The position numbers were made by a program, and so were the translations under genes. Shown piece by piece: positions 11,014 through 22,400 of a DNA stretch of 64,000 nt. The notes under the pieces are model-generated. The model saw only the letters and a list, made by a program, of their open reading frames with translations, was not told the origin of the DNA and searched no databases. The number at the start of each line of letters is the position of its first letter. Position 1 is the stretch's first letter. The stretch is from NCBI GenBank assembly GCA_023374025.1, contig SIJG01000069.1:453834-517833 (forward strand), read 5' to 3'. This DNA comes from Heterodera schachtii. Lineage: Eukaryota; Nematoda; Chromadorea; Rhabditida; Heteroderidae.

Positions 11014-13561
11014 TAATAAAATTCAATATTAATTTGATTGTTTGGTTTAATTGGCGTTATGAAACTTCCTTTCATGATTTAAAAACTGTGAAATAAAAAA
11101 ATCAATAAAAAGGTTTTTGAAAAACTTTGTTATAAATAAATCTTAAATTATTTTATTTATAAGTATCATAACTAAAAGATTTATTAACAAATATGCATTA
11201 AAAGGCCAATAAAAACTCACAAAAACAATTATCATGAGAATATAAATGTATACAAGGGTTCACCCAAAAATGGTTGTTTCAAAATTTGAAAATTTGAAAA
11301 ATAATTGCAGTTCATTCCCTAATTAACAATTATTTATTTTCTTTGCCAAAGTCTTGTTCAGACAATTCAAATGTAAAAATTCATTAATATAAAATCTTTT
11401 TTAAAGAATTATTTTAACGGCAAATCAGAAAATATTTATAAACTAAATCTGTCGCTAATATTTAATTAAATAAAAATTTAAAAAAATTGACAACATAAAT
11501 TGTTAAATTAATCGAAAATAAAGTTAATAAATTTAAAATTTTATTTTCTGATAATTCGATGCAAGTAAAGGCAGTAAGGAAAAAAGAATTTTTAGAGCAA
11601 TAGTTAAATATAAAAACATGAATGAAAATATTGTCAGTTTACTATTTAAAAAAAAATTTTAATGGTTCATAAGACCTAAGAAAAATTAGTTTATTTATAT
11701 CAACGAATCGAACAATTTTTATTCTTAATATTAAATTTAAAACTATTAACTAAATTAAATAATTTTTTGATTTATTTTTTTTTGCAAAAAAATTCGATTT
11801 GTTAATACTTTTTTTGTAGTAATAATAGATTAAAAGTATATGCAAAAATTCTTAGTTATCGATTTCTTTATTTTGTAAGTTTATTCGAGAATTTGAAAGT
11901 AAAAATTAACGAAAAAAAAGCCATTGTATATTTTAACAAATTATAAATTTAAAAAATATCAATAAAAATTAATTTTAAAAATTAATAAATTTAATTGCAT
12001 TTAATGTTTAAATGCTTATTATTAAAAGAATATTTTTGTATTTAAAACAAAGGCGATGATACAACAATGAACAAATCCATTTACACACGAAATTCACCAT
12101 ATGAAATTGTAAATAATTGTTAACATGAACATTTTAATATAAATATATTCGAGACCATCATAAATAATTAACCAAAATATTAATTTAAAATTAAATCCAT
12201 TTTTGAAATTTAATTATTTTATTCCAAAATTAATATTAAAAATAGAAAATGAATAAAATATGGTCTACTCGAAATATCCAATTATTAAAATATAGAAGAA
12301 GAAAATTATAAAATATTTATTGAATTCAAGCACTCTGTTTATTAAGAATGCTTTAGGCCGTGACTTTTTGGATAATTTTAATAAACCATTTGAAATGAGA
12401 CTAATAATAATTAATTCAAAAATATTATATAAGAGGTATAATATAAGTAATTAAATCAATTACATATTTTTATTTATTATTCCATTTTGATTTGTAATTG
12501 TGAGTCCTTTTGTGTTTTTTCAGTGTTATATTAAGTTTGAATCACCTTTAATTCTTTATAAAAGAATATTATTCAATGATACTAGAAAATTCTATTGCTC
12601 ACATGTGAATAAATAAAAAATGATAATTGTTTAATAATTGATTTTTTTATTTTGTATTGCTGTTGATGATCTTACTCCAGAATTTTTGTAAGGTTTAAAA
12701 TATTTCATTTTAAACTGAAATTAAATAATTATAACTTGATACACGGTCACTTTTCCAACAATGAAGAAATGTAATTTATTAATGCATTTTTATTGTATTT
12801 CTTTTAATGTATATATGTATTCTTTAAGTCGTTATTTTGTTGCTTCTGTATAAAGATATCAAATAAAGATATTCATTTATTCTTACTAATAATTTTTGTC
12901 TAATTTGAATATATCTTTTTTCATGCCTATTAATTTGATTTGTTTTAAAATTTTGATTTTGATGGAGGGTAAATTATTAATCAACATGAATCTATTTGCA
13001 ATATTTAGCAAAAAATTCTTCATACATATAAGACAATAAATATCAAACAAATTAACATCAAATTCTTCTTTAGTTGTTAATTTTTTAAATTGATGTCAAA
13101 CTACAGTATGTTATTTAATATTTTATTCAATTTTCGGATTTTTTAAAGCGTTTTTTAATTTTTACGAATGGTTTTTTTTACGATTTATGAATTAAATATT
13201 TTTTTGTAATATTAGCATTTGTATTAATGGATTGTTCACTTTTAATTTTTATTAATCATGTGATCTGCTCCGCTTAGCAACTAGTTTTTTATGATTTTAT
13301 TGTTTTGTATTTTATAATAAAATTTTTGTGAGCTAACGGTTTTTAGATGTAATAATTTTTTAGTGTATTATTATATTCAAAAACTAATGTTTACTTGATT
13401 GAATTTTCCACCTTTTTTTAGTATATAATTTATTTTCAGCGCTCATAAAAATAAATAAATTTTGTATTTTATCAAAAAATATAGGCGGACAAATTTCAAT
13501 TTTATAATATGATAAATTATAAATATATATAATTTTAATTACATGAAGATTATGTCACACT
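11014..13561. other. AT-rich intergenic DNA, no gene seen
   Basis: Long A/T tracts and no ORF of note. I see no repeats with clear ends and no structural RNA signature. Confidence 0.65.
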
Positions 13562-13955
13562 AACATTTCGGCGCTACTGTAAAAGTCATCGATTTTGAAA
13601 ATTTTTTCAACTTTTTTTTGATCAAAATTTTTTTTGTTTTTTTACACATAAAGATGAATATTAAGTATTAATAGCGCAATTATGGTGAATAAAAAGTATA
13701 TTCACGATTTTTATCCAAAAAAAATTTTACAAAACAAAAGTGACCCTATGGTTTTTGATAAAATTTAAAATCTATCACTTTATAACTAGCGCCAAATTTG
13801 CTTAACAGATCCACAAAATTGTCATATTCGTGATCAGAGACCTTTAAAACCCTCGGTTACTTGGTTTCAGGACTTTTCAAACAAAAAAAATTTTGACCAA
13901 AAAAAGTTGAAACAATTTTCAAAATCGGTGACTTTTACAGTAGCGCCAACATTTC
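13562..13955. mobile_element. MITE with about 70-bp inverted repeats and perfect 8-bp target duplication
   Basis: The element 13570-13947 is flanked by the perfect direct repeat AACATTTC (13562-13569 and 13948-13955). Its ends begin GGCGCTACTGTAAAAGTCA on one side and GGCGCTACTGTAAAAGTCAC inverted on the other. The two arms stay alignable for about 70 bases (CGATTTTGAAAAT, CAACTTTTTTT, CAAAATTTTTTTTGT). There is no coding capacity in 378 bp. An 8-bp duplication fits hAT, P or Merlin elements; GG at the tip argues against classical hAT ends. A second element with similar tips, GGTGCTAGG, is at 31874-32237. Confidence 0.88.
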
Positions 13956-15912
13956 TATTTATTGTTCATCATAAATTAGAATTTCTTTTTTTAAAAAATT
14001 TATTTTTTTGTTGATGTAAATTTATTTTTAAATAAATTAATTTAAGAAAATTAATTAATTTTTTCAAATATTCTTGTCCGATATCTCAAAATTTGGTTGT
14101 TTTCATCGACCTTTCTTATGCTTTTTTAGATAAATTATAAAATTCCTGATAATGATATTCTAAATTTGTTTCTATCTTTATTTTAATTTTTGAGAGGTAA
14201 TAAACAACTTTTAAATATTTGATGGCATTCCTTTATTCAGTTTTTAATATGACGAATTATTTTGACTGAAATTATTATTAATTAAATTATTTTCACTTTT
14301 TTACAATTTTAAAAGAAAATCATTAAATTATTACAATTTTATTTTGCGTATAAAATAATATATTCGTTCATTAATTTTCGTCTATTTTATTAATAAAAAT
14401 TTTTTAGAGGTTGATTGAAATTATTGCAAGGAACCTTATCAGGAAATCAAATAGAATTATAGATTTAGTTAAATTCTTGTAAACGAAAAAGTGTAAGACA
14501 ATTGAAGCATAAAAATTCATATAATGATAAAATTTTGCTATTTTATAAAAATAAATCCTTAATGATTATTTTTCAGTTTATATCAATAAATTTTCTGGAT
14601 TTTGATAATTTATATTTCAATTAATTAAAAATATTATATAATATCATTTTTTTTATTTACTGCAAAATGTTTAGCAGTTTTTTTTCATAATGCGCTATTG
14701 AATTTCACAGATTTTTCGCGTTGCAAGGAGTTCTTCTGACGAAGGTTAAATATCGTAAAAATAGTCGTTCATATTTATCAAAAAAAAAAAAATTTTGAAG
14801 AATACAAATATTTCGTATAAACTATCGTTTTGTTTAATTTATTATTTAATTAAATTTATTCAAAAAATAAATTTATAATCGTAAACAATAAAATTAAAAA
14901 ATATCAGAAAAAACAATTAATTTTTTAAATTGAAGAACGAATTAAGTAAATACTGTATACCAAATAAATGAAATCGTATTTAAATAAATATTTAAAAAAA
15001 AAATCAAATGACTAAGATAAGATAAGGTGGTTAACAATAGGCAACAAATATTAATATTATAAATACTGCTTTTATAAACCAATTCTATAAACAACAAATT
15101 ACTAATTTTAAAAATACATATATACTAATAAGGTGGATATGAAGAAAAACAGCGAAAATTAGGGAACAAGCAAGGATAAAAAATAATAATGTGAAAATAA
15201 GTATTTAAAAATGTGAAAAAATAATACTATTGAGAAAGTAAATAAAACCGCAATGTACAATGGCAGCACCAAAAAGTTCCATTCAATAAAATAAAAGCTG
15301 ATCTATTAAATTTAAATTAAGGTAGTTCACTGACAAGAATATTTAAACAAAACAAAATAATTTCCGTTTAAAAAAATTTCAATTCGGGAAAGGTTTAAGA
15401 AATTTTAATTATATGATTAATGTTCCCTATAAATAATGATAACGAGAGTTTAAGAATTAATTAATTGAAGTGAGAATCAAAATCCTATAAACCTTACAAT
15501 TCATTAATTAATTATTTAACATAAGAAAGTTTATCATAAAAACATTAATTTAAACAAAAATTATTCTAAAAATATTTTAAATTCTACAATTAATAATATT
15601 AGAAAATTATTTAAAAAGTTTATTTTTGTATATATGTATAGTCATTAATATTGATACAATTTATAATAAAAAAAATAATGTATATAAGTAAATATCAAAT
15701 AATATGTTTTATGAAATTGTTTTCTTAATTGAATCATCATATAAAAGTATGTTATATTTTCTGCAAATATATTTTATATAGCATTTTGATTCTTAATAAT
15801 AAAGATATTACAAATCCAATATTGCAATAAAAGAAGAATTTAATTTTAATTTGCTTTCTATTTTTTGTCATATTTGAAGAATTTGTTAAATATTGGGAAA
15901 CAGATTATCTTG
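13956..15912. other. AT-rich intergenic DNA, no gene seen
   Basis: Continuous A/T-rich sequence with no ORF, RNA or bounded repeat that I can support. Confidence 0.65.
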
Positions 15913-16176
15913 TTTGTTTTACCTCAGGGAAAATCCTTAAAAAAGAGTTCTAACAATAATGCTCTCTTAAATTATTAAGGGATTATTCCTAATGTACTTA
16001 TTCGGCCGCTTCGCGGCCACGGCCTTGTGGGGGCCTTCGCCCGCGCCCCATCCCCGCCGCCACCCCCGCCCCCGTCCCAGCCCACATCCACGTCGACGCC
16101 ACCGCTTCCGACCCTGCCCTCATTTTGTTTTTCCTCCGGGAAAATCCCTTAAAAACAGGTCTAACGAAAAGATTAG
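15913..16176. repeat. GC-rich island bracketed by an imperfect direct repeat
   Basis: A repeat of about 53 bp, TTTGTTTTACCTCAGGG then AAAATCCTTAAAAA (15913-15966), recurs imperfectly at 16124-16176 as TTTGTTTTTCCTCCGGG then AAAATCCCTTAAAAA. Between them is a C+G-rich segment that contrasts sharply with its surroundings. It opens with a perfect 6-bp hairpin GGCCGC-TTC-GCGGCC (16004-16018), followed by runs of CCCCGCC-type words. The 65-codon ORF at 15992-16189 reads Pro/Arg/His-rich and looks like low-complexity translation rather than a gene. It may be an insertion or an expanded short-word repeat. Confidence 0.7.
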
Positions 16177-16767
16177 CTTAAACCCATAACTCTAGACAGA
16201 TAATTTGTAGTTTTACCCTTAGAATTTTATATTTCTTTATTTTTGCTAATTATACAAATATTTTATGGACAAAAATAGTTTACATTTCTATTCTTGGCTA
16301 TTTGAAACAACTGGATCACTTTCCTGTTTATAATTTAAAAAAATGCATTTCTAAGGCATTTTTCTGACCTATTGCCAGGTAAGTTAATTCTCATTTCAAA
16401 GGAATCGCTAAATTATTCAGTTTATTAAAAGAGTTCATTATACATTCATTTCAGATGTTTTTAGATTTTTTTAAAAAGGAAATGAATGAGAGAAATATTA
16501 AAAATTTTAAAATTATAAGCAAAATCTAAAAATATTTAAAAAAACAACTTTGAAATGAATTGACAAAAATATTTTTAAATAAAAAAGATAATTTTTAAAT
16601 TATTCACTTTAAAAAATTTCGTTATTCAATGAAAGCTACTTGCAAATAATTGAGCAAATAAGCAAATAAATGATTAATAAAAAAAAAAATTTTAAAAATG
16701 AAAATCAATTACATATAAAAATGCTCATGCTAACAAAAAATAAGTTATTCAGCTGAATAGAGAGGAA

Positions 16768-16802
16768 CAAGGGAGAGAGCCTTTTTACCATGAGAGTAAA
16801 TT
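16768..16802 (+). repeat. Short dispersed repeat with core CCATGAGAGTAAA
   Basis: One of a small set of related stretches in otherwise AT-rich DNA: 16768-16802, 35378-35420, 38638-38672 and 40187-40224, with a possible inverted copy near 8681-8700. The best pair (38638 and 40187) share GAAA, CCAAGAC, a T-rich gap, then CCATGAGAA and CAAA or TAAA. Function unknown. Confidence 0.4.
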
Positions 16803-17009
16803 AAGGCGAAAATTTAAATCTCAATTAATAAATATCAACAAACAAAATAGAGAAAACATTTTTACCATTTCTTATTAAATAATTAAAAATATTTTATTAA
16901 ATAAAATACATATTTCATATTGTTTAAACAAAAGCAACGTATTTATATTAGAAGCAAAAATACTAAAAGTAAAGTTTTGACAATTATGGAAGTATTAACG
17001 AATTTTTTC

Positions 17010-17190
17010 TATTTGATGCTTATTGTTTTTGTTTCTAATCTATGCAAATTATATATTCATTATTATTATGTAAAATATTAATACAATAAAATTGATAAAA
17101 AAAATTTATTTCGATATTAACTTTAATTAAATACTGTTTTTTAAATATTTTTAATTTCATCTCTATAGGTGTGAGTCCGCAACTCCCTTA
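17010..17190. repeat. Old dispersed repeat ending GTGAGTCCGCAA, copy A
   Basis: Aligns with 31377-31520. Shared blocks are TTTTCTATTT, TTTCTAATCTATGCAAATTA (TTTCTAATTTATGCAAATTA in the other), ATATTCATTAT and GTGAGTCCGCAA. The copies differ by many substitutions and small gaps. No ends or target duplications could be seen. Confidence 0.6.
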
Positions 17191-17961
17191 CTGCTTATTG
17201 AATAAAAATAGTCTTTCAAAAAATTAAATTATGAGATGCTGGTATTTAATAATCGAGCCGAAAAATGCATTGAATAAAAAAATAATTTACTTAATTTAAA
17301 AATTTAGCGAAAATAACAAATATTTGTGGTTATATTGTTTTTCCAATTGATTCATTCTTCATTAAAAAACAAATAAATAAATATATGACTCAATAAAACA
17401 GAATTTGTGAAATAATCATAGTAAATTTCCCAAGTCACCATTCACAAGTATTGACAAAATACACATTAGTCGTTTATTTTAAATTTTCTTTAGAAACTAT
17501 TCTAAGAAATATATTATTTTTTACATACATGACATAAAGCGTATGGATTAAATATCAAAATAATTTATTTAAATTATAGATAAAAATTAATTTTAAAAAT
17601 AGTGAAATTAAAAGGAGAATCTTAAAATATTAAAAAATTATTTATTATTTTTTCAACAAATATTTATTTGTTCAAATTAAAAAACCTTTTCACATCATTG
17701 ATAAAAATTTTTCTTTTGTAATTTTTTTTTAAATTTCAAGTTCAAATTAAAACCAAAGGGCCAATCAAGAACACTAAATGTTCATAAACATTTTAATGTA
17801 AATTAACATTTAATTAAAATTTATATATGTCATTTTTTATAAAAAATTACCTTTTTATTTAAAAATTTTATTGTATTAAAAGTAAAATTAATATCCATAA
17901 ATTAATAATAACTTATAAAATTTAATTCCAAAACAATGAATTCATAGCCACTACTTTTAAG

Positions 17962-19006
17962 TAGAGACCGGACAAGAGGGTCGGTCGGTCGGTTTCGGTT
18001 AAAAACCGAAAAAAACCGAAACCGAAAAACTCAAAAATTTCTCGGTCGGTCGGTTTCGGTTAAAAAACCGAAAAAAACCGAACCGAAAAAAACCGAAGAA
18101 AAATTTTTGGTATATCGTTTCGGTTTCGGTTATTTTTTGAATTTTTATATTTTTTCCAAAAAAAGCAATAAAACATTTTTATTAACAGAAAAAGCTAAAG
18201 ATCACCTCTGAACTAAATTGTAAAGCTATTGAAGCTCTATCGAATGGTGTACTAATTTTGGAAAATTGAAAAAAGGGAAGCCAAAAAACATTTTTTTTAA
18301 TAGTGAGAAAAAGTGCCAAAATAGTTAAAAAAGTCCAAAATAGTGACAAATAGTGACTAATACAAATCTTTTAGTATCACTATGATGAAATTACCTTACA
18401 AATAGAGATGATTGAATTTTGTATTTCATAACTCTTTCAATACCTAATTTAATTCTATGAACTGTTATTAGGTGCGGGTTGAAAAGTTACCCGCAGCTGA
18501 GGGTTAGTCAACCGGGTTAAGTTACGTTCAACTCAGGATTGACTCAAAATAAAAAATCAAAAACACAAAAAATATTTATAAAAAATGTAAAAAAAAATTA
18601 ATTATGAAAATGTCATCTATTTAAATAAGTAAAATGCTCTTTAAACAATAATCGTATCTTTGTACAAAGAAAAAAATCCGCTTTCAATAAGAAAAATATA
18701 TAAAGAAAGAAAATGGACAATATTATCTTTTTTGAAAATTAATAACCTAATATGTTATAAAAATGGATATAAATTATATTCTTTTGCATATTTTTCTGCG
18801 CATGTGCAATGAAGAAAGGGGTTCAAATTTTTTAAAATAATTTTAATGCTATTTTTTAACTGATTTTGTCTAAAAATAACAAATTTTGAGATTTTGGGCT
18901 TATTTTTTTAAGAAAAGATAGGTTTTTGGGGGGCCGGCGGTGCCGATAGGCGCCGCCGGGAGAAATTTTAAGAATTTTTAATGAAAAACCGACCGGTCCG
19001 ATCTTA
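17962..19006. mobile_element. Large or composite TA-flanked element with CCGAAA words
   Basis: It starts with TA then GAGACCGGACAAGAGGGTCG (17964 on), nearly the same as the 9970 element. It ends GACCGGTCCGATCT followed by TA (19005-19006), the right end of that element minus one base. It is about 870 bp longer than the 178-bp copy. The middle contains non-matching DNA: AATAGTGAC words (18295-18360), a GC-richer patch with GCGGGTTGAAAAGTTACCCG near 18474, a block shared with the hAT-like element (18790-18830) and GGGGGCCGGCGG near 18928. It could be a longer family member or a nest of insertions. Confidence 0.6.
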
Positions 19007-19440
19007 CTTTTGAGGTATATGCCTTTTTTTCTGTGCACTCGTTCCGATTTATTAAGATAAAAAACGCATTTTCACTTGGTTTGAGGCTTCTATGTTAACT
19101 TTTATTGTGCCTTTTTTTGTTGCCTTTTTTGCATTTTGACAGATTGGTGCCTTTTTGGCTTTTTAATCCAAATATTCCGTTAAAAATGCAATAAAAGCGT
19201 TAAACAACACCCCTAAAATGCCTTTTTTCATTTTGCCGGTTTGTTGCCTTTTTTGGCGTCTTTATCCAAAAAAATCCATTAAAAATGCAATAAAACCGGG
19301 AAAATACATCCCTAAGAATGAAATTTTTTTTCTTAAATGCCCGTCAAAATTTATTTATTTTTTCTTGATAAAAATTTTTTGTTAAAAAATTTTTTTTAGT
19401 AAAAAAATTACAAAATATTTAATAATCATTTAAATAAATT
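19007..19440. mobile_element. Truncated GCCTTTTT-type element abutting the previous one
   Basis: From TTTTGAGGTATATGCC onward this follows the 5646-6243 element: TTTTTTTCTGTGCACTCG, ACGCATTTTC, TTTTATTGTGCC, CATTAAAAATGCAATAAAA, AATACATCCCTAAGAA and TTTTTTCTTGATAAAAATTT. Similarity fades near 19440, and the usual right end (words plus GCGGTCTC) is missing. Its left end is fused to the right end of the 17962 element. Confidence 0.6.
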
Positions 19441-22400
19441 ATCCATTTTTTGAAAAATATTTAAAAAATTAAATATTTTAATAATTATTATTTTTTGGTG
19501 ATATTTCAAATTTAATTGATTTGATTACCTTTTGAATAAATTGTTTTTTTTTTGAATTCCTTTTTTAATTTAACTTTACTAATAGGTAAATTTGTTGTTG
19601 AATTTCATTGTTGTGTTTCAAACCTATTAATAAATATGCAAAGTAATTTAAATACTTTCATTATTATTTATGTTTTTATTATTAAATGATTATAAAATTT
19701 AAAAATAAAATAAAATTAAGAAAAATTAGGGCCTTTTTTCTCCTTATATTAAATAGGCCATGCAATTTTGTCTATTACTTTTTTAAATATAATATACTTT
19801 TTAAAATAGGCATCTGCCGTAGCAAATCCTCCGATATACGTACTTGCTTTAAACTCTCATGAAATATATATAATGTTCAAATAAAAATATTTGCTGAATA
19901 AAAAAAATAAAAAAATTTAATAAAAGCTTAAAAGAATATTTGCTATTTATTATATTTGTTTTATAAATTGCAATTCATTTTGTTATTTTTTGCTCTAAAT
20001 TTTATGTGATTGTTTTTTAATAATAAATATTTTTTCCATAATTTGGTCTTTATTTAATTATTAAATTTGAGTAAATATTTATTTAATTAAGTTTATTTAC
20101 TAATATTATATTATGTCTTAGTGTTTTTAACTATATCTATTTGAGACTTTTATTAAAGTTATTTATAATGAAACTTATTAAAAGATTTTTTAACTCCCAT
20201 ATTTTATTTTTTAAAAGAAATTCTATTTCATTATTTAAAATTTCTTATACATTATGTTATTTAGAGTACTAGAATTAAATGTGTATTTATTAAAAATAAA
20301 TAATTTATTTATTTTTTAATTTTAACAATAATAAGATTCTATTTTATTTATAGTTGGGATTTTTTATGTTGTAAAAAAATTAATTGTAAATGAAAAATAA
20401 TAATTGTTTGCTATTTTTCTTTTATATTTTTGAATAATATGTTTTTGCTCATAACTTTAAAAACGCTCTGCTGCTCGGGTTAGCAAAAGTCATTCGTTTA
20501 TCATTTTTCTTATCAATTAAGAAAAAATTTAAAAAAATATAATTAATATTTTCTTTAAAAGTAAAACTGCCAATTGTGCAAATGGCCTAGTGGCGAAGTT
20601 GAAAATCTTTTAACCAAATCGCCCGTCTAGTTTTCAAATTTACTCAAAAATTTAAGGAAAATTTTCGTAATAATTATTTATATTTTTTATTGAAACTTTT
20701 TCTAAAAACTCCTTTATTCAGAAATTTGATTTGCTAAATTTCGAAATGTGAATAAAATTGTTATGAAACCAAAAAATTTATATTTGGTCGTGTATTCTTT
20801 TTTATTTTTTTTATATCAATGATTTCTTTATTTTTTCTATTTTTAGATGAACAAACAACTTTATTCACTGGGTGCAATTCACTTTGGACATTTTTTTGGA
20901 AAAACTTTTAACAATTTTTACTCAAATTTGAAATCTCTATTTTTTTTAACTTTTATTTAATTTTGGATTAAAATAATGTTTTTAAATTTAAAAATTATTT
21001 ATTAAAATTTTACCTAAATTGACTTTAATGAATATTTAAATATATTTTTTTATTTGATCTTTGTCTTATTTTTAAATATTTGAGAACTTTTGTCATGAAA
21101 TTAAATAAGTTTTATTTTATTCATTTTTTATAAAAAAATTTTCTTTAAATAAAATTTGTTTGTAAAAGTTTTGTTAATAAAAATTTTTTAATAATTATTT
21201 TTTCAAGATTTAATTTTATTTTCGTCAATAAATCTTGATTATGGCGAACAGAAATTTCGTCGGAATTATTGTGTAAGAAAATATATTTTATAAAAAATAT
21301 TCCTTTTGTAGAAGCTTATAGGGTAAATATCCATCAATAGGTTCCAGACTCAATTTCATAAAAACACTAAATAATATTGAAATATTAATTAAAAAAATAT
21401 TAAATTCAATTATTTTATTTTTTAATATTTATAAACCAATAATTAAATAAATCATAATACATTAGAATTATTACGAATAATATACATCGAATCTTTGTTG
21501 CCTTTTAATTTATTAATTTATTTTTCATTGTCTTTTGTTTTTATGAAATAAAGTTGTGATTTTGGTGTTGAAATTAATTATGACTGTTGGAATTAGTTTA
21601 TGATTTTGATTTTTAATTTATAATAAAAATAGCAAATTAATTGAAATTTAAAAAATTGATTAAACAAGCCTTTATTTTAAATGATTTTCTATTACTTGTT
21701 GACTACCGTACTTCAAATCCAACTTTGTGCCAGTGAATACTGGTTTTATTATGATAAATAAATAAATTTGTTTATATTTTTAGGAATTAACATTAGTTTA
21801 AGTAAGAATTTTATTTTTTGTTTCATTCACATTTATGAAAAATATTAATTTTTGTTAATTTTTTGTTTGTTTATTTGTAAGTAATTTTTTTAAATTTGCA
21901 TTTAACTTTTTCACTTTGAATAAAATATTATTTTCTTCATTAGTTAAAAATCATTTATTTTCTTAATATTTCTCCTATTAAGACAGAAAATATTTATACC
22001 TGCTTCTTTTGGTGTTTGATAATACCATTTTCTTTTTTCGATAAATAATTATTTTTTAAATTATAAAATCTATTATAAAGGTCACTTATGTAATTTTAAT
22101 TTAATTGAGTTTTAGGATTACATAAAAAAAAGATTATTATTAGTTCTAGAACAAAATCTAGTGTAGTATCAGTATTGACGAATGTATGTGACATTAAATC
22201 AGATTATTTGTCTCAACATAACATTTCGCTCCGAATTTAAGTTTTTGAACATACCGCGAAAATACAACTATATATTACTATTTAATCTTATTGGTTTTTA
22301 ATTAATTATTTATTATGACTATTGGAAGTAATTTATATAATTTTGTTTATTAAACTTATTTAATTGCAGCTTTGTCGATTTTCAAATGGGTTTTCTTTCC

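Larger units (their letters stand above)
16181..17961. other. AT-rich intergenic DNA, no gene seen
   Basis: No gene-like ORF. It contains one dispersed repeat (17010-17190) and one CCATGAGA-type short repeat (16768-16802), listed separately. Confidence 0.65.

Noticed and set aside
15992..16189. 65-codon Pro/Arg/His-rich ORF
   Set aside because: Low-complexity C-rich DNA between direct repeats. No conserved residues or start context support it.
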